Positions 1 to 7,509 of a DNA stretch of 21,721 bases are shown here, one piece after another. The position numbers were made by a program, and so were the translations under genes. The notes below the pieces were generated by a model. It ran no database searches. It was not told where the DNA came from and saw only the letters and a program-made list of their open reading frames with translations. The stretch is from a virus: the IMG/VR virus record IMGVR_UViG_3300042691_014458, positions 1-21,721 of that record. One strand, given 5' to 3'. Numbering within the stretch: the stretch's first letter is position 1; each line of letters begins with the position of its first letter.

Positions 1-57
1 TTGTTGAAATTTTTTCTCACCACAAATATTACATGACGATTCATTCTTTATACTCAC
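1..57 (-). CDS. Partial small protein with CxxC motif (runs off left edge)
   Basis: An open frame starts at a GTG at base 57 and continues off the window after 19 codons. It has a Shine-Dalgarno-like AAGGG about 7 bases upstream, inside the end of the preceding gene, which it overlaps by 17 bases. The visible peptide contains CNICGEKKF, half of a possible zinc-binding knuckle. The frame is too short to judge coding potential. The CxxC, the ribosome-binding site and the overlapping layout typical of this cluster are the only support. A different ATG in another frame (bases 46-44) also stays open to the edge and cannot be excluded. Confidence 0.35.
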   Translation of the reverse strand, partial: MSIKNESSCNICGEKKFQQ

Positions 58-301
58 TATTTACCCTTTCGCCGTCAATGCAAATTTCACCTTTAAAAAC
101 ATAAACATTTGAATCAACTCGTATTTGTTCAAATACTTGATTGTTTACACATTTATAGGGGTCTTTGTAATTCATAAAATAATAGTATGCACCGTAACCA
201 ATGCCTGCTAGTACAAGCAGTATAGGAATTATTTTGATATATTTTGATAACTCTGGCAAAGCCGAGAGTATTTGTGGTAGAAATTTAAGTAAATCTTTCA
301 T
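41..301 (-). CDS. Small single-pass membrane protein, unknown function
   Basis: This 86-residue protein has a hydrophobic stretch at about residues 22-43 (IIPILLVLAGIGYGAYYYF) that should span the inner membrane once. A short helical N-terminus and a polar C-terminal half of about 43 residues with two cysteines flank it. Its ATG overlaps the stop of the upstream metallopeptidase gene in an ATGA junction at 298-301, so translation is probably coupled. I do not recognise the family. Small membrane proteins of this kind in T4-like genomes include spanins, holin-like proteins and host-modifying factors, but nothing here selects among them. Confidence 0.7.
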   Translation of the reverse strand: MKDLLKFLPQILSALPELSKYIKIIPILLVLAGIGYGAYYYFMNYKDPYKCVNNQVFEQIRVDSNVYVFKGEICIDGERVNSEYKE

Positions 302-705
302 TGGTAGTTTGCTACAAAAGATTCATAAAGGTTTAAACCGTAGAGCTCTGCCTCGATTTCCCAAGGTTTGTTTTCGTATACAATATTTTTAGAAACTTTT
401 TTGCCTCGCCATCTTGTCATCGGTTCATTTAAATATCCCAACGAATATTGTTTTACGTGAACCATTTCATGCGCCAAGGTTTTTAGTTTATCATCTATAC
501 TCAAACAACGGTTTACTTCAATGATAAAAGAATCTGGTTTACCTTTAAGGTTATAATTATCTATATAGACTAGACCAAAAACATCTAGATTTTTGTACCG
601 AATTGTAAGTTCTAATTGAGCGATTCTCGCAGGCGTAAACAGCAACTCGGCAAAATGATCAATTGCCAAGAGGTGTTTTTTCGGTACTTTTCCATTGATA
701 ATCAT
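298..705 (-). CDS. SprT-like zinc metallopeptidase domain protein
   Basis: This 135-residue protein carries a zinc-protease signature HEMVHVKQY, with His79, Glu80 and His83 as the HExxH core. The downstream PWEIEAE (residues 114-120) supplies a plausible third glutamate ligand. This arrangement, and the MIINGKVPKK N-terminus, match the SprT-like proteins common in T4-like phages of aquatic bacteria. Its role in phages is unknown; the cellular Spartan/SprT family cleaves DNA-bound proteins. No clear Shine-Dalgarno precedes the ATG, and a strong sigma70-type promoter ends only 5 bases before it, so the message may be leaderless. There is no alternative ATG before the catalytic motif. Confidence 0.85.
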   Translation of the reverse strand: MIINGKVPKKHLLAIDHFAELLFTPARIAQLELTIRYKNLDVFGLVYIDNYNLKGKPDSFIIEVNRCLSIDDKLKTLAHEMVHVKQYSLGYLNEPMTRWRGKKVSKNIVYENKPWEIEAELYGLNLYESFVANYQ

Positions 706-710
706 ACGTC

Positions 711-739
711 ATTGTAACACGGAAAAATGTGTTTGTCAA
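711..739 (-). promoter_or_regulatory. Sigma70-type promoter for the SprT-like gene
   Basis: On the minus strand TTGACA (739-734), a perfect -35, is separated by exactly 17 bases from TACAAT (716-711), a five-of-six -10. It lies in the 36-base gap between two genes and points at the SprT-like gene. The predicted start of transcription falls at or next to the ATG at 705. Confidence 0.7.
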
Positions 740-741
740 GC

Positions 742-1056
742 TCACCACTTTTCTGCCCGAGACCACGATGAATCATAATCTAGATTATAATCGGTTACAT
801 CAGGAATGTCAACAGCAAAATCATCTACCGAAATTTCTCTCCAATCTTCACCTTTATTCATTGCCGTAACCATGCGGCGAGATTTTTCTTGGGTAGCAAT
901 ACCTTCTGGTGTTTGGTGATATTCGATGAGTTTTTTGCGGCGAACTTTTTTATCTTCTTCAGTATGCTCACGAACATTGCCGCAAGACCTTGAGCAAAAG
1001 GGACCACGTTTCGTATGAGTAGTGCCGCAGCGAGGACAATCTTTTTCTTTTGCCAT
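742..1056 (-). CDS. Small zinc-finger protein, unknown function
   Basis: The protein has 104 residues when started at the ATG at 1056. An N-terminal zinc finger has the form CPRCG, then CSRSC (Cys7, Cys10, Cys21, Cys25). A very basic helical stretch follows (KKVRRKKLIEYHQTPEG) and the C-terminus is acidic, so a nucleic-acid-binding role is likely but unproven. I chose the ATG because MAKEKDCPRCG is a natural beginning. A longer GTG-initiated form from 1119 would overlap the upstream gene by 50 bases. The ATG sits just after a hairpin and lacks a clear Shine-Dalgarno. Confidence 0.75.
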   Translation of the reverse strand: MAKEKDCPRCGTTHTKRGPFCSRSCGNVREHTEEDKKVRRKKLIEYHQTPEGIATQEKSRRMVTAMNKGEDWREISVDDFAVDIPDVTDYNLDYDSSWSRAEKW

Positions 1057-1062
1057 AAAAAT

Positions 1063-1080
1063 ACCCAGACTAAGCTGGGT
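1063..1080 (-). terminator. Hairpin at a gene junction, possible terminator or translational control
   Basis: On the minus strand a 6-bp stem ACCCAG/CTGGGT encloses a 6-base loop and is followed by ATTTTT. The loop contains the stop codon of the upstream gene, and the T run leads directly into the ATG of the zinc-finger gene 7 bases later. It may be a weak intrinsic terminator or a structure limiting ribosome access. Confidence 0.45.
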
Positions 1081-1339
1081 TTTCGTTACCTTGTAATAAT
1101 ATACTAGGATCTTTTTCACAAAGGAAGTTTATATACTTGACGGCATCATTTTCGTTTTCAAAGTACCGAATGATGGTTTGACAAGTGTAAGCAGAAATAA
1201 AAATGAGTAGTACACTTTCATCTTTAGAGATGGAGAATTTAATGTACCACCCATTTCGTTCTACTGGTGACCAAAATTTTAAATCACTTTTTACTTGATT
1301 GAACTTTACCTGGTTCAAAGTCAATGGCTTCTTTTGCAT
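1070..1339 (-). CDS. Hypothetical protein, 89 residues
   Basis: I do not recognise this protein. It is mixed alpha/beta in character, with an aromatic central part (NGWYIKFSISKDESVLLIFIS) and a likely C-terminal helix (ENENDAVKYINFL). The ATG at 1339 has a reasonable ribosome-binding site (TTAGGAAACTATG on the minus strand), but it makes the gene overlap the end of the phasin-like gene by 56 bases. The true start could be further in, although no better ATG exists. It ends in the loop of the hairpin described at 1063-1080. Confidence 0.6.
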   Translation of the reverse strand: MQKKPLTLNQVKFNQVKSDLKFWSPVERNGWYIKFSISKDESVLLIFISAYTCQTIIRYFENENDAVKYINFLCEKDPSILLQGNENPA

Positions 1340-1532
1340 AGTTTCCTAATCCTACTACAAATTTTTCAGACTCTTTGGTATATGTAGTAAAAAAGGAATA
1401 TGTAGCATGGTCAAAAGCTTTATTGTATGACTTGAAACCTTCAACTTTAAGGTCAATGAAGGCCTTCATAAAATCTTTTTGACGCTCTGCAACTTCATTG
1501 AAAGTCGGTACTGGTGGGAATGTATAAAACAT
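1284..1532 (-). CDS. Small helical protein, phasin-like
   Basis: This 82-residue protein has a short N-terminal segment (MFYTFPPVPTF) followed by amphipathic helices rich in Phe, Lys and Ala (RQKDFMKAFIDL, then ESEKFVVGLGNYAKEAIDF). The pattern recalls phasins, the helical proteins that coat polyhydroxyalkanoate granules, but the resemblance is weak and by eye. Translation starts one base after the stop of the 47-residue gene upstream, with AGGAG inside that gene's end as ribosome-binding site. Confidence 0.65.
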   Translation of the reverse strand: MFYTFPPVPTFNEVAERQKDFMKAFIDLKVEGFKSYNKAFDHATYSFFTTYTKESEKFVVGLGNYAKEAIDFEPGKVQSSKK

Positions 1533-1533
1533 T

Positions 1534-1677
1534 TTAGTTTCTCCTGTAATTTGAATAATATTGGATCCAATGTTCTACGTCAGCCGTAGATTTTGGATTT
1601 TTAGACTCAATAAATACTTCTATCTCCGATTTATGATCCGGTGTTAGAAAATCGATTAATTTTTGTAAGCAACTCAT
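1534..1677 (-). CDS. Hypothetical small protein, 47 residues
   Basis: The ATG at 1677 is preceded by a good ribosome-binding site (CAGGAGTTTTT on the minus strand), and the frame stays open for 47 codons to a TAA at 1534-1536. The peptide starts MSCLQKLIDFLTPDHKSEIE and is mostly helical and polar. Its stop lies one base from the ATG of the next gene, whose ribosome-binding site it contains, so the two are probably coupled. It is the first gene of the leftward block, diverging from the structural genes. No family is recognised. Confidence 0.7.
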   Translation of the reverse strand: MSCLQKLIDFLTPDHKSEIEVFIESKNPKSTADVEHWIQYYSNYRRN

Positions 1678-1777
1678 AAAAACTCCTGTACAAGTATATA
1701 TCCAATCCTATGTTGCAAGAGCACATTTTTTACGGTAATTAGTTTGACTAAATAGTGTATAAATTCAAGAGGTACCC
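1678..1777. other. Divergent intergenic region
   Basis: This 100-base gap separates the leftward accessory genes from the rightward virion genes and must hold promoters for both. On the plus strand there is a late-type CTAAATA and a partly matching TATAAATT. On the minus strand the AT-rich stretch around TATATACT could be a -10, but no -35 stands at a proper distance, so I do not place that promoter. Confidence 0.5.
1748..1754 (+). promoter_or_regulatory. Candidate T4-type late promoter CTAAATA
   Basis: CTAAATA lies 23 bases before the first gene of the structural block. It resembles the T4 late -10 (TATAAATA), which needs no -35. A second copy, CTAAATA, stands at a similar distance before the IscA-type gene on the other strand. 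TATAAATT at 1758-1765 is an alternative, but it would start transcription within the ribosome-binding site AAGAGGT (1769-1775). Confidence 0.45.
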
Positions 1778-1975
1778 ATGCCAAACACAAAAGTAAAATC
1801 GCATAATCTTGCAAACACCGCAGTCACAGCAGGTTCTTATGGCGGGGATGGAAATGCAGCGGCTATTACTGTCGATGCACAAGGTCGAATCACAGCAGCA
1901 TCAAATGTTGCGGTAAGTGGCGGCGGTAGTGCAGAATCTTCAATACCAACAATGTTAATGTTATCGGGAATGTAA
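1778..1975 (+). CDS. Short tail-fibre-like protein
   Basis: This 65-residue protein includes AVTAGSYGG and TVDAQGRITAASNVAV, a pattern I associate with beta-structured repeats in tail fibres of T4-like phages. It is much shorter than a fibre and ends in an unusual SIPTMLMLSGM, so it may be the N-terminal or connector remnant of a larger fibre, or a stand-alone virion decoration. An AAGAGGT ribosome-binding site precedes the ATG. It is first in the structural block, one base ahead of the next gene. Confidence 0.7.
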   Translation: MPNTKVKSHNLANTAVTAGSYGGDGNAAAITVDAQGRITAASNVAVSGGGSAESSIPTMLMLSGM

Positions 1976-1976
1976 A

Positions 1977-2309
1977 ATGCCACAAACCTTCAAAGTACTA
2001 GGACAATCAAATCCAACAGCATTTACAAATACAACTTTGTATACTGTACCAGCAGCGACTCAAGCGGTTATATCAACAATTACAATTGCAAATGCCAATA
2101 CTTCCGCAAATGCAAATTATAGTATTGCGGTACGCCCAGCCGGAGAAGCTATTGCTGCAAAACACTATATTACAAACAACAATGTGGTTCAATCGGTGGA
2201 TAGTATCGCATTGACTTTGGGATTGACTTTGGGAAATACTGATGTGGTTACTGTTTATACTTCATCATCTAATGTTTCATTTGGTATTTTTGGATCAGAG
2301 ATAACGTAA
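1977..2309 (+). CDS. Virion structural protein, beta-sandwich type
   Basis: This 110-residue protein is rich in Thr, Ser, Asn and Val with alternating hydrophobic residues, suggesting a beta-sandwich. Motifs such as KVLGQ, LYTVPAATQAV, IAVRPAGEAI and a C-terminal FGSEIT resemble small virion proteins found next to tail-fibre genes in T4-like phages. The same FGSEIT ending closes the giant fibre encoded further on, hinting at a shared fold or assembly element. It starts one base after the preceding stop, and one base separates it from the glycine-rich adhesin gene. Confidence 0.7.
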   Translation: MPQTFKVLGQSNPTAFTNTTLYTVPAATQAVISTITIANANTSANANYSIAVRPAGEAIAAKHYITNNNVVQSVDSIALTLGLTLGNTDVVTVYTSSSNVSFGIFGSEIT

Positions 2310-2310
2310 T

Positions 2311-3246
2311 ATGGCGATCAAGTCATTTGTAGAACAAAATATTAGATCACAAAGATTTAATAGAAGAGACACCTCGAATCCTTCGCGCAACGTAACTACT
2401 CCCACGGTCGAGTATTTGGTAGTTGCGGGTGGCGGTGGTGGTGGATACGGATCATCCTCTGGAGGTGGTGGAGCTGGAGGACTTTTAACAGCAACTAATT
2501 TTTCTATAACCAAAGGTTCTTCTTTAACTGTTACTGTTGGCGCGGGTGGTAATGGAGGCACCACGGCCAGTGGATCTAAAGGTTCTAACTCAGTTTTTAG
2601 TAGCGTCACTGCTATAGGAGGAGGTTTTGGATCTTATAATGGTGCTAGTGGTGGTACCGGTGGATCAGGCGGCGGCGGTGGATTGAGTACGTTTACTGGC
2701 GGAGGCGCAGGTGGCACCGTGCAAAGTTCCGGCCAAGGAAATGCCGGCGGTGCAGCAACTGGTGATGGTTCTACTAGATTTTCATCCGGTGGAGGTGGAG
2801 GAGCAGGAGGTAACGGACAAACATGGACAACAGGTGTAACTGTCGCCTCTGATGGAGGATTAGCACTTCAATCATCAATATCTGGAACTTTAACATATTA
2901 TGCCGGCGGCGGTGGCTCAGGACAAGACACTCGAGCAACAGCTCTGACTAGGGCTGGATACGGAGGAGGAACTACTACAACTTCTCAAAAAGGAGGAGCG
3001 GGTGATGGAGGTACTAATGGAAGCGCAGGGCAAAGTGGATCTACAAACACCGGCGGTGGCGGCGCCAGCGGTTCTTATAGTCCTGGAGGCACTGGAAATG
3101 GAGGCGCAGGAGGTTCCGGAATTGTAATTATAAGATATACTTCAAATTTTCTGGATGCTGCTTCGACCACAGGATCTCCAACACTAACAATTTCTGGTGG
3201 ATTTAAAATTTATACTTTCACAGGTTCAGGTTCAATTACTTTCTAA
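2311..3246 (+). CDS. Glycine-rich tail adhesin
   Basis: This 311-residue protein has a polar N-terminus (about 1-32) and then YLVVAGGGGGG. Many poly-glycine runs of 3-6 residues fill residues 38-270, and GSGIVIIRYTS near 270 begins a beta-rich C-terminus ending GSGSITF. The YLVVAGGGG and GGSGIVIIRY motifs mark a glycine-rich domain common in phage tail proteins. The gp38 adhesins of T-even relatives such as S16 use packed polyglycine II helices with variable loops to bind outer-membrane receptors. A receptor-binding role is therefore likely; attachment to the neighbouring long fibre is inferred from position only. Confidence 0.75.
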   Translation: MAIKSFVEQNIRSQRFNRRDTSNPSRNVTTPTVEYLVVAGGGGGGYGSSSGGGGAGGLLTATNFSITKGSSLTVTVGAGGNGGTTASGSKGSNSVFSSVTAIGGGFGSYNGASGGTGGSGGGGGLSTFTGGGAGGTVQSSGQGNAGGAATGDGSTRFSSGGGGGAGGNGQTWTTGVTVASDGGLALQSSISGTLTYYAGGGGSGQDTRATALTRAGYGGGTTTTSQKGGAGDGGTNGSAGQSGSTNTGGGGASGSYSPGGTGNGGAGGSGIVIIRYTSNFLDAASTTGSPTLTISGGFKIYTFTGSGSITF

Positions 3247-3271
3247 TCACGAAAAATAAAAAGAAAAAGAT

Positions 3272-6200
3272 ATGCCATTAACACAACTAACAGGCGGATT
3301 AATTGAACCAGGATCAATTCAACAGTCCGATTTAAGTACAGAAGTAGCAGCAAACATATCTTCTGCTTTTGCTGCGGCTAACTCCGCAGCATCTTACGCC
3401 AATCAGGCATTTTCTGCGGCGAATACAGCATCATCGGGTAGCATAGATAGTTACGCTAGAGATACAGCGAATAGTGCCGCTTTTTATGCTAATAGTGCAT
3501 TTAACGAAGCGAATTCGGCCTTCAATAAAGCCAATACTTCTGTTATAGCAGGTAGTTATGCAAACTCAGCATACAGTCAGGCCAACAATGCAACTACAAA
3601 TGCTGGAGTGGCAGACACTAAAGCTGTAAATGCGGGATCATATGCTAACTCTGCGTATAGTCAAGCTAATACCGCCACAACAAATGCATCTACAGCTGAT
3701 GGTAAAGCAGTAACAGCTGGTAACTATGCGAATACAGCATACAGTCAAGCAAACACCGCAACTATTAATGCTGCAACAGCCGATAGTAAAGCAGTAAGTG
3801 CTGGAGAATATGCTAATACTGCCTTTGGTCAAGCCAATACGGCCGTAACCAATGCTGCTACAGCTGATGATAAAGCTGTAAGTACTGCATCATATTCTAA
3901 TTCAGCATTTGGTGCCGCTAATAGTGGTTCATCTTATGCCAATTCAGCATATACTCAAGCTAATACAGCAACAACAAATTCAACTACAGCTGATCAAAAG
4001 GCCACAAGTGCTGGAGAATACGCTAACTCAGCCTATGGTCAATCTAATACCGCAATCACTAATGCATCTACCGCTGATGGTAAGGCTGTAACAGCTGGCA
4101 TTTATGCCAACGCTGCCTTCAGTGAGGCCAACACTGTTGATTCTAAAGCAGTAACAGCTGGTAACTATGCCAACTCGGCATTTGGTGTTGCGAACACTGC
4201 AACTACAAATGCTGCGACTGCCGACAGCAAAGCAGTATCATCCGGAGTTTATGCTAACAGTGCTTATGGTGCTGCTAACACAGTAGATTCTAAAATTATT
4301 GATGTTGGTGGTTATGCTAACTCAGCATACACTCAAGCAAATACCGCAGATAGTAAAGCAGTAACATCTGGTAACTATGCTAACTCAGCATATACTCAAG
4401 CAAATACATCTGACAGTAAAGCGGTAAGTGCTGGTAGTTATGCTAACTCAGCTTACACACAAGCAAATACAGCAACTACAAATGCAGCAACTGCCGACAG
4501 TAAAGCTGTAAGTGCAGGATCATATGCTAATTCGTCCTTTAGTGTGGCTAATACAGCAACTACAAATGCTGCTACAGCTGATGGTAAAGCTGTTGATGCA
4601 GGACAATATGCTAACTCTGCTTATACTCAAGCAAACACTGCAACTACAAATGCTGCTACAGCTGATGGTAAAGCAGTAACAGCTGGCAGTTATGCTAATG
4701 CAGCGTTTGGTATTGCCAACACAGCAGATGTCAATTCTATTTCTGCTGGTAACTATGCTAATGCTGCTTTTGCTGTGGCCAATAGTGGTATTACCGATTC
4801 TTGGGCTAGAGATACTGCAAACGCTGCATCTAGTTATGCCAATTCAGGATTTTATACTGCTAATAGTTCTGGTCTTTATGCTAATGCAGCATTTGCGGCC
4901 GCAAATACAGGAGTGCCAGATACTTTAGCTAGAGATACTGCTAATGCGGCATCAAGTTATGCCAATTCTTCTTTTAATACAGCGAATACTGCTGACAGTA
5001 AAGCAGTGAGTGCTGGTAGTTATGCTAACTCAGCTTTTGGTGCAGCAAACACAACAGCAATTTACGCAAACGCTGCATTTGCTGATGCCAACACCAAATT
5101 TAGTTCATCGGGCGGCACAATCTCTGGTAACGTTACTATCCTCTATGATCTTAGTGTCTTAGGAAATGTTAGTTTTACAGGAAATGTTACTTCTGTAACT
5201 GTCACTGGTAATAGTGGTCAATTTTTTGGTGAAGCGAACGGGCATAACGCATTATATGCTGGTATTCCTGTTGGATATGACTATCAGCCACATACAGTAT
5301 TTCAAGCATCAACAAATGAGGATAATTACTCTCAAATAAACATTCAAAACATTAATCCTGGAAATAACGCATCATCTGATTATGTTGCTACGGCCGATAA
5401 CGGTACTGAAAATGATACTTATATTGACATGGGTATTGCTAGTAGTCTGCATGCCGATCCTGAATTTACGTTAGTTGGTCCAAATGATGGTTACTTGTAT
5501 GTGTCTGGCAATACAGTCACGGGCGGTGGTGGCCTTGTAATTGGTACACTTTTAGAAAATGATGTCATATTTACTGCTGGTGGCATGAATGAAGAAAATG
5601 AACAAATGCGTATCATTGGTTCAAGCAATACGATTAACATTCGTTCTAATGTAGATTCAAGTATCGCAAAGAGTGTTTTATTGGGACCAATTGCAAACCT
5701 TCATATTACAGGTGGTTCAAATGATGATTATATTAGAACCGATGGTTCAGGTAATCTGACATTTGCAAATTTAACTTCCGCAAATGTAATTAAAGTTTTA
5801 TATGATACAGCTAACACTACTAGTCAAACAGCTGTAAGTTCTAGTTCATATGCAAATGGCGCTTTTGCTGCAGCTAATACAGCAGACCAAAAAGCTGTAA
5901 CGGCTGGAACATACGCCAATGCGGCATTTGCAGCCGCTAATACAGGCGCCAGTAGTTCAGACCAATATGCTAGAGACACTGCTAATGCTGCATCTAGTTA
6001 TGCCAATTCATCTTATAGTCAAGCAAACACAGCCACAACTAATGCTGCTACAGCTGATGGTAAAGCTGTAACAGCTGGATCATATGCTAATGCTGCCTTT
6101 GCTTTAGCTAATACCTCAGATAGTAAAGCAGTAACAGCAGGTAACTATGCTAATTCAGCTTATGGTCAAGCTAATACAGCAACTACCAATGCTACTACTG

Positions 6201-7507
6201 CTGACTCTAAAGCTTTAACGGCAGGTGATTACGCTAACTCATCCTATACTCAAGCTAATACTGCTACAACAAATGCATCTACAGCTGATGGTAAAGCTGT
6301 AACAGCTGGTAACTATGCTAATAGTGCTTATGGTCAAGCTAATACTGCTACGACTAATGCTGCAACTGCTGATGGTAAAGCTGTAACAGCAGGATCTTAT
6401 GCTAATGGAGCTTATACTCAAGCTAATACCGCAACTACTAATGCTGCTACAGCTGATGGTAAAGCAGTAACAGCTGGTAACTATGCTAATAGTGCTTTTG
6501 CTGCTGCGAATACTGCTACAACAAATGCATCTACAGCTGATTCTAAAGCTGTTGATGCTGGTAACTATGCTAACTCTGCATTTAGTGTTGCTAATACGTC
6601 AGACAGTAAAGCAGTAACATCTGGATCATATGCTAATTCAGCTTACACGCAAGCAAATACAGCAACTACCGATGCTGCTACTGCTGACAGTAAAGCAGTA
6701 ACAGCTGGTAACTATGCTAATTCAGCTTATACTCAAGCTAATACAGCAACTACCAATGCTACTACTGCTGATCAAAAGGCCACAAGTGCTGGATCATATG
6801 CTAATTCAGCTTATGGTCAAGCTAATACTGCTACAACAAATGCATCTACCGCTGATGGTAAGGCTGTAACAGCTGGTAACTATGCTAACTCGGCATTTGG
6901 TTCAGCTAATACTGCCGACAGTAAAGCAGTAACATCTGGATCATATGCTAATTCGGCATTTGGTGTAGCAAATACCGCAGATAGTAAAGCTGTAACAGCT
7001 GGATCATATGCTAATTCATCATTCACTACCGCTAACACTGTAACATCAGCGAGTTTGTATGCTAATGGTGCTTTTGCTTCTGCAAACACTCGACTAGCTA
7101 CAGCTGGTGGTACAATTTCTGGTGATTTAACAGTAACAGGATTCACCACTTTACAAGAAGTAACAGAAGTTTTAAGTACATTAACTGGTGCTACAGGAAC
7201 AGTAACTCATAACTTAACTGATGGTTCTGTTTTTTATCACACAAGTGCTGCAGCAAACTTTACTGCGAATTTTACAAATGTACCAACCACAACAAGTCGA
7301 TCTATTACAGTTACGATTGTTATAGTACAAGGTGCAACAGGATATATACCAAATGCCGTACAAATAGATGGCGCAGCACAAACAATTAATTGGGCTGGCG
7401 GTGCAGCACCCACACCAACAGCAAACAAAACTGAATTTTATTCATTTAATTTATTAAGAATAGGATCTGCATGGTCTGTATTTGGTTCTGAGATTACATT
7501 TGGTTAA
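3272..7507 (+). CDS. Long tail fibre with alanine-heptad coils
   Basis: This 1411-residue fibre protein has clear modules. Residues 1-25 form an N-terminal tip (LTGGLIEPGSIQQSDL). Residues about 30-610 and 853-1272 are repeats in strict multiples of seven, such as AVTAGSY-ANSAYTQ-ANTATTN-AATADSK, with Ala (or Ser/Val/Ile) at positions 1 and 4 of nearly every heptad, as in a long thin alanine coiled coil. Residues about 611-850 are a beta-rich domain opening with GGTISGNVTI. Residues about 1276-1411 open with the matching GGTISGDLTV and end in FGSEITFG. Lambda Stf has a comparable Ala-rich shaft. The likely role is trimeric host-recognition fibre. The Shine-Dalgarno is weak. Confidence 0.85.
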   Translation: MPLTQLTGGLIEPGSIQQSDLSTEVAANISSAFAAANSAASYANQAFSAANTASSGSIDSYARDTANSAAFYANSAFNEANSAFNKANTSVIAGSYANSAYSQANNATTNAGVADTKAVNAGSYANSAYSQANTATTNASTADGKAVTAGNYANTAYSQANTATINAATADSKAVSAGEYANTAFGQANTAVTNAATADDKAVSTASYSNSAFGAANSGSSYANSAYTQANTATTNSTTADQKATSAGEYANSAYGQSNTAITNASTADGKAVTAGIYANAAFSEANTVDSKAVTAGNYANSAFGVANTATTNAATADSKAVSSGVYANSAYGAANTVDSKIIDVGGYANSAYTQANTADSKAVTSGNYANSAYTQANTSDSKAVSAGSYANSAYTQANTATTNAATADSKAVSAGSYANSSFSVANTATTNAATADGKAVDAGQYANSAYTQANTATTNAATADGKAVTAGSYANAAFGIANTADVNSISAGNYANAAFAVANSGITDSWARDTANAASSYANSGFYTANSSGLYANAAFAAANTGVPDTLARDTANAASSYANSSFNTANTADSKAVSAGSYANSAFGAANTTAIYANAAFADANTKFSSSGGTISGNVTILYDLSVLGNVSFTGNVTSVTVTGNSGQFFGEANGHNALYAGIPVGYDYQPHTVFQASTNEDNYSQINIQNINPGNNASSDYVATADNGTENDTYIDMGIASSLHADPEFTLVGPNDGYLYVSGNTVTGGGGLVIGTLLENDVIFTAGGMNEENEQMRIIGSSNTINIRSNVDSSIAKSVLLGPIANLHITGGSNDDYIRTDGSGNLTFANLTSANVIKVLYDTANTTSQTAVSSSSYANGAFAAANTADQKAVTAGTYANAAFAAANTGASSSDQYARDTANAASSYANSSYSQANTATTNAATADGKAVTAGSYANAAFALANTSDSKAVTAGNYANSAYGQANTATTNATTADSKALTAGDYANSSYTQANTATTNASTADGKAVTAGNYANSAYGQANTATTNAATADGKAVTAGSYANGAYTQANTATTNAATADGKAVTAGNYANSAFAAANTATTNASTADSKAVDAGNYANSAFSVANTSDSKAVTSGSYANSAYTQANTATTDAATADSKAVTAGNYANSAYTQANTATTNATTADQKATSAGSYANSAYGQANTATTNASTADGKAVTAGNYANSAFGSANTADSKAVTSGSYANSAFGVANTADSKAVTAGSYANSSFTTANTVTSASLYANGAFASANTRLATAGGTISGDLTVTGFTTLQEVTEVLSTLTGATGTVTHNLTDGSVFYHTSAAANFTANFTNVPTTTSRSITVTIVIVQGATGYIPNAVQIDGAAQTINWAGGAAPTPTANKTEFYSFNLLRIGSAWSVFGSEITFG
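3540..5095 (+). repeat. Heptad-coding repeat block 1
   Basis: Degenerate direct repeats of 63 or 84 bases (21 or 28 codons) encode the alanine-heptad shaft. Every unit is a multiple of 21 bases, so unit gain or loss keeps both reading frame and coil register. A segment near 3985-4100 is nearly identical to 6765-6880 in block 2. Confidence 0.85.
5810..7090 (+). repeat. Heptad-coding repeat block 2
   Basis: A second array of the same 63/84-base units follows the central beta domain. Neighbouring units here are more alike at the nucleotide level than many in block 1 (for example around 6040-6080, 6370-6400 and 6435-6475), suggesting recent duplication or gene conversion. Confidence 0.85.
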
Positions 7508-7509
7508 AT

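Noticed and set aside
2295-2609. Minus-strand proline-rich frame of 104 residues
   Set aside because: It is the complement of the glycine codons (GGN) of the adhesin gene.
3638-6421. Minus-strand and other-frame open frames inside the fibre gene
   Set aside because: They are by-products of the repetitive coding sequence, cysteine/isoleucine or leucine-rich, with no ribosome-binding sites.
3540-7090. Short regular repeats resembling a CRISPR array or minisatellite
   Set aside because: The repeats are degenerate, in frame and encode a continuous heptad protein; there are no unique spacers of constant length.
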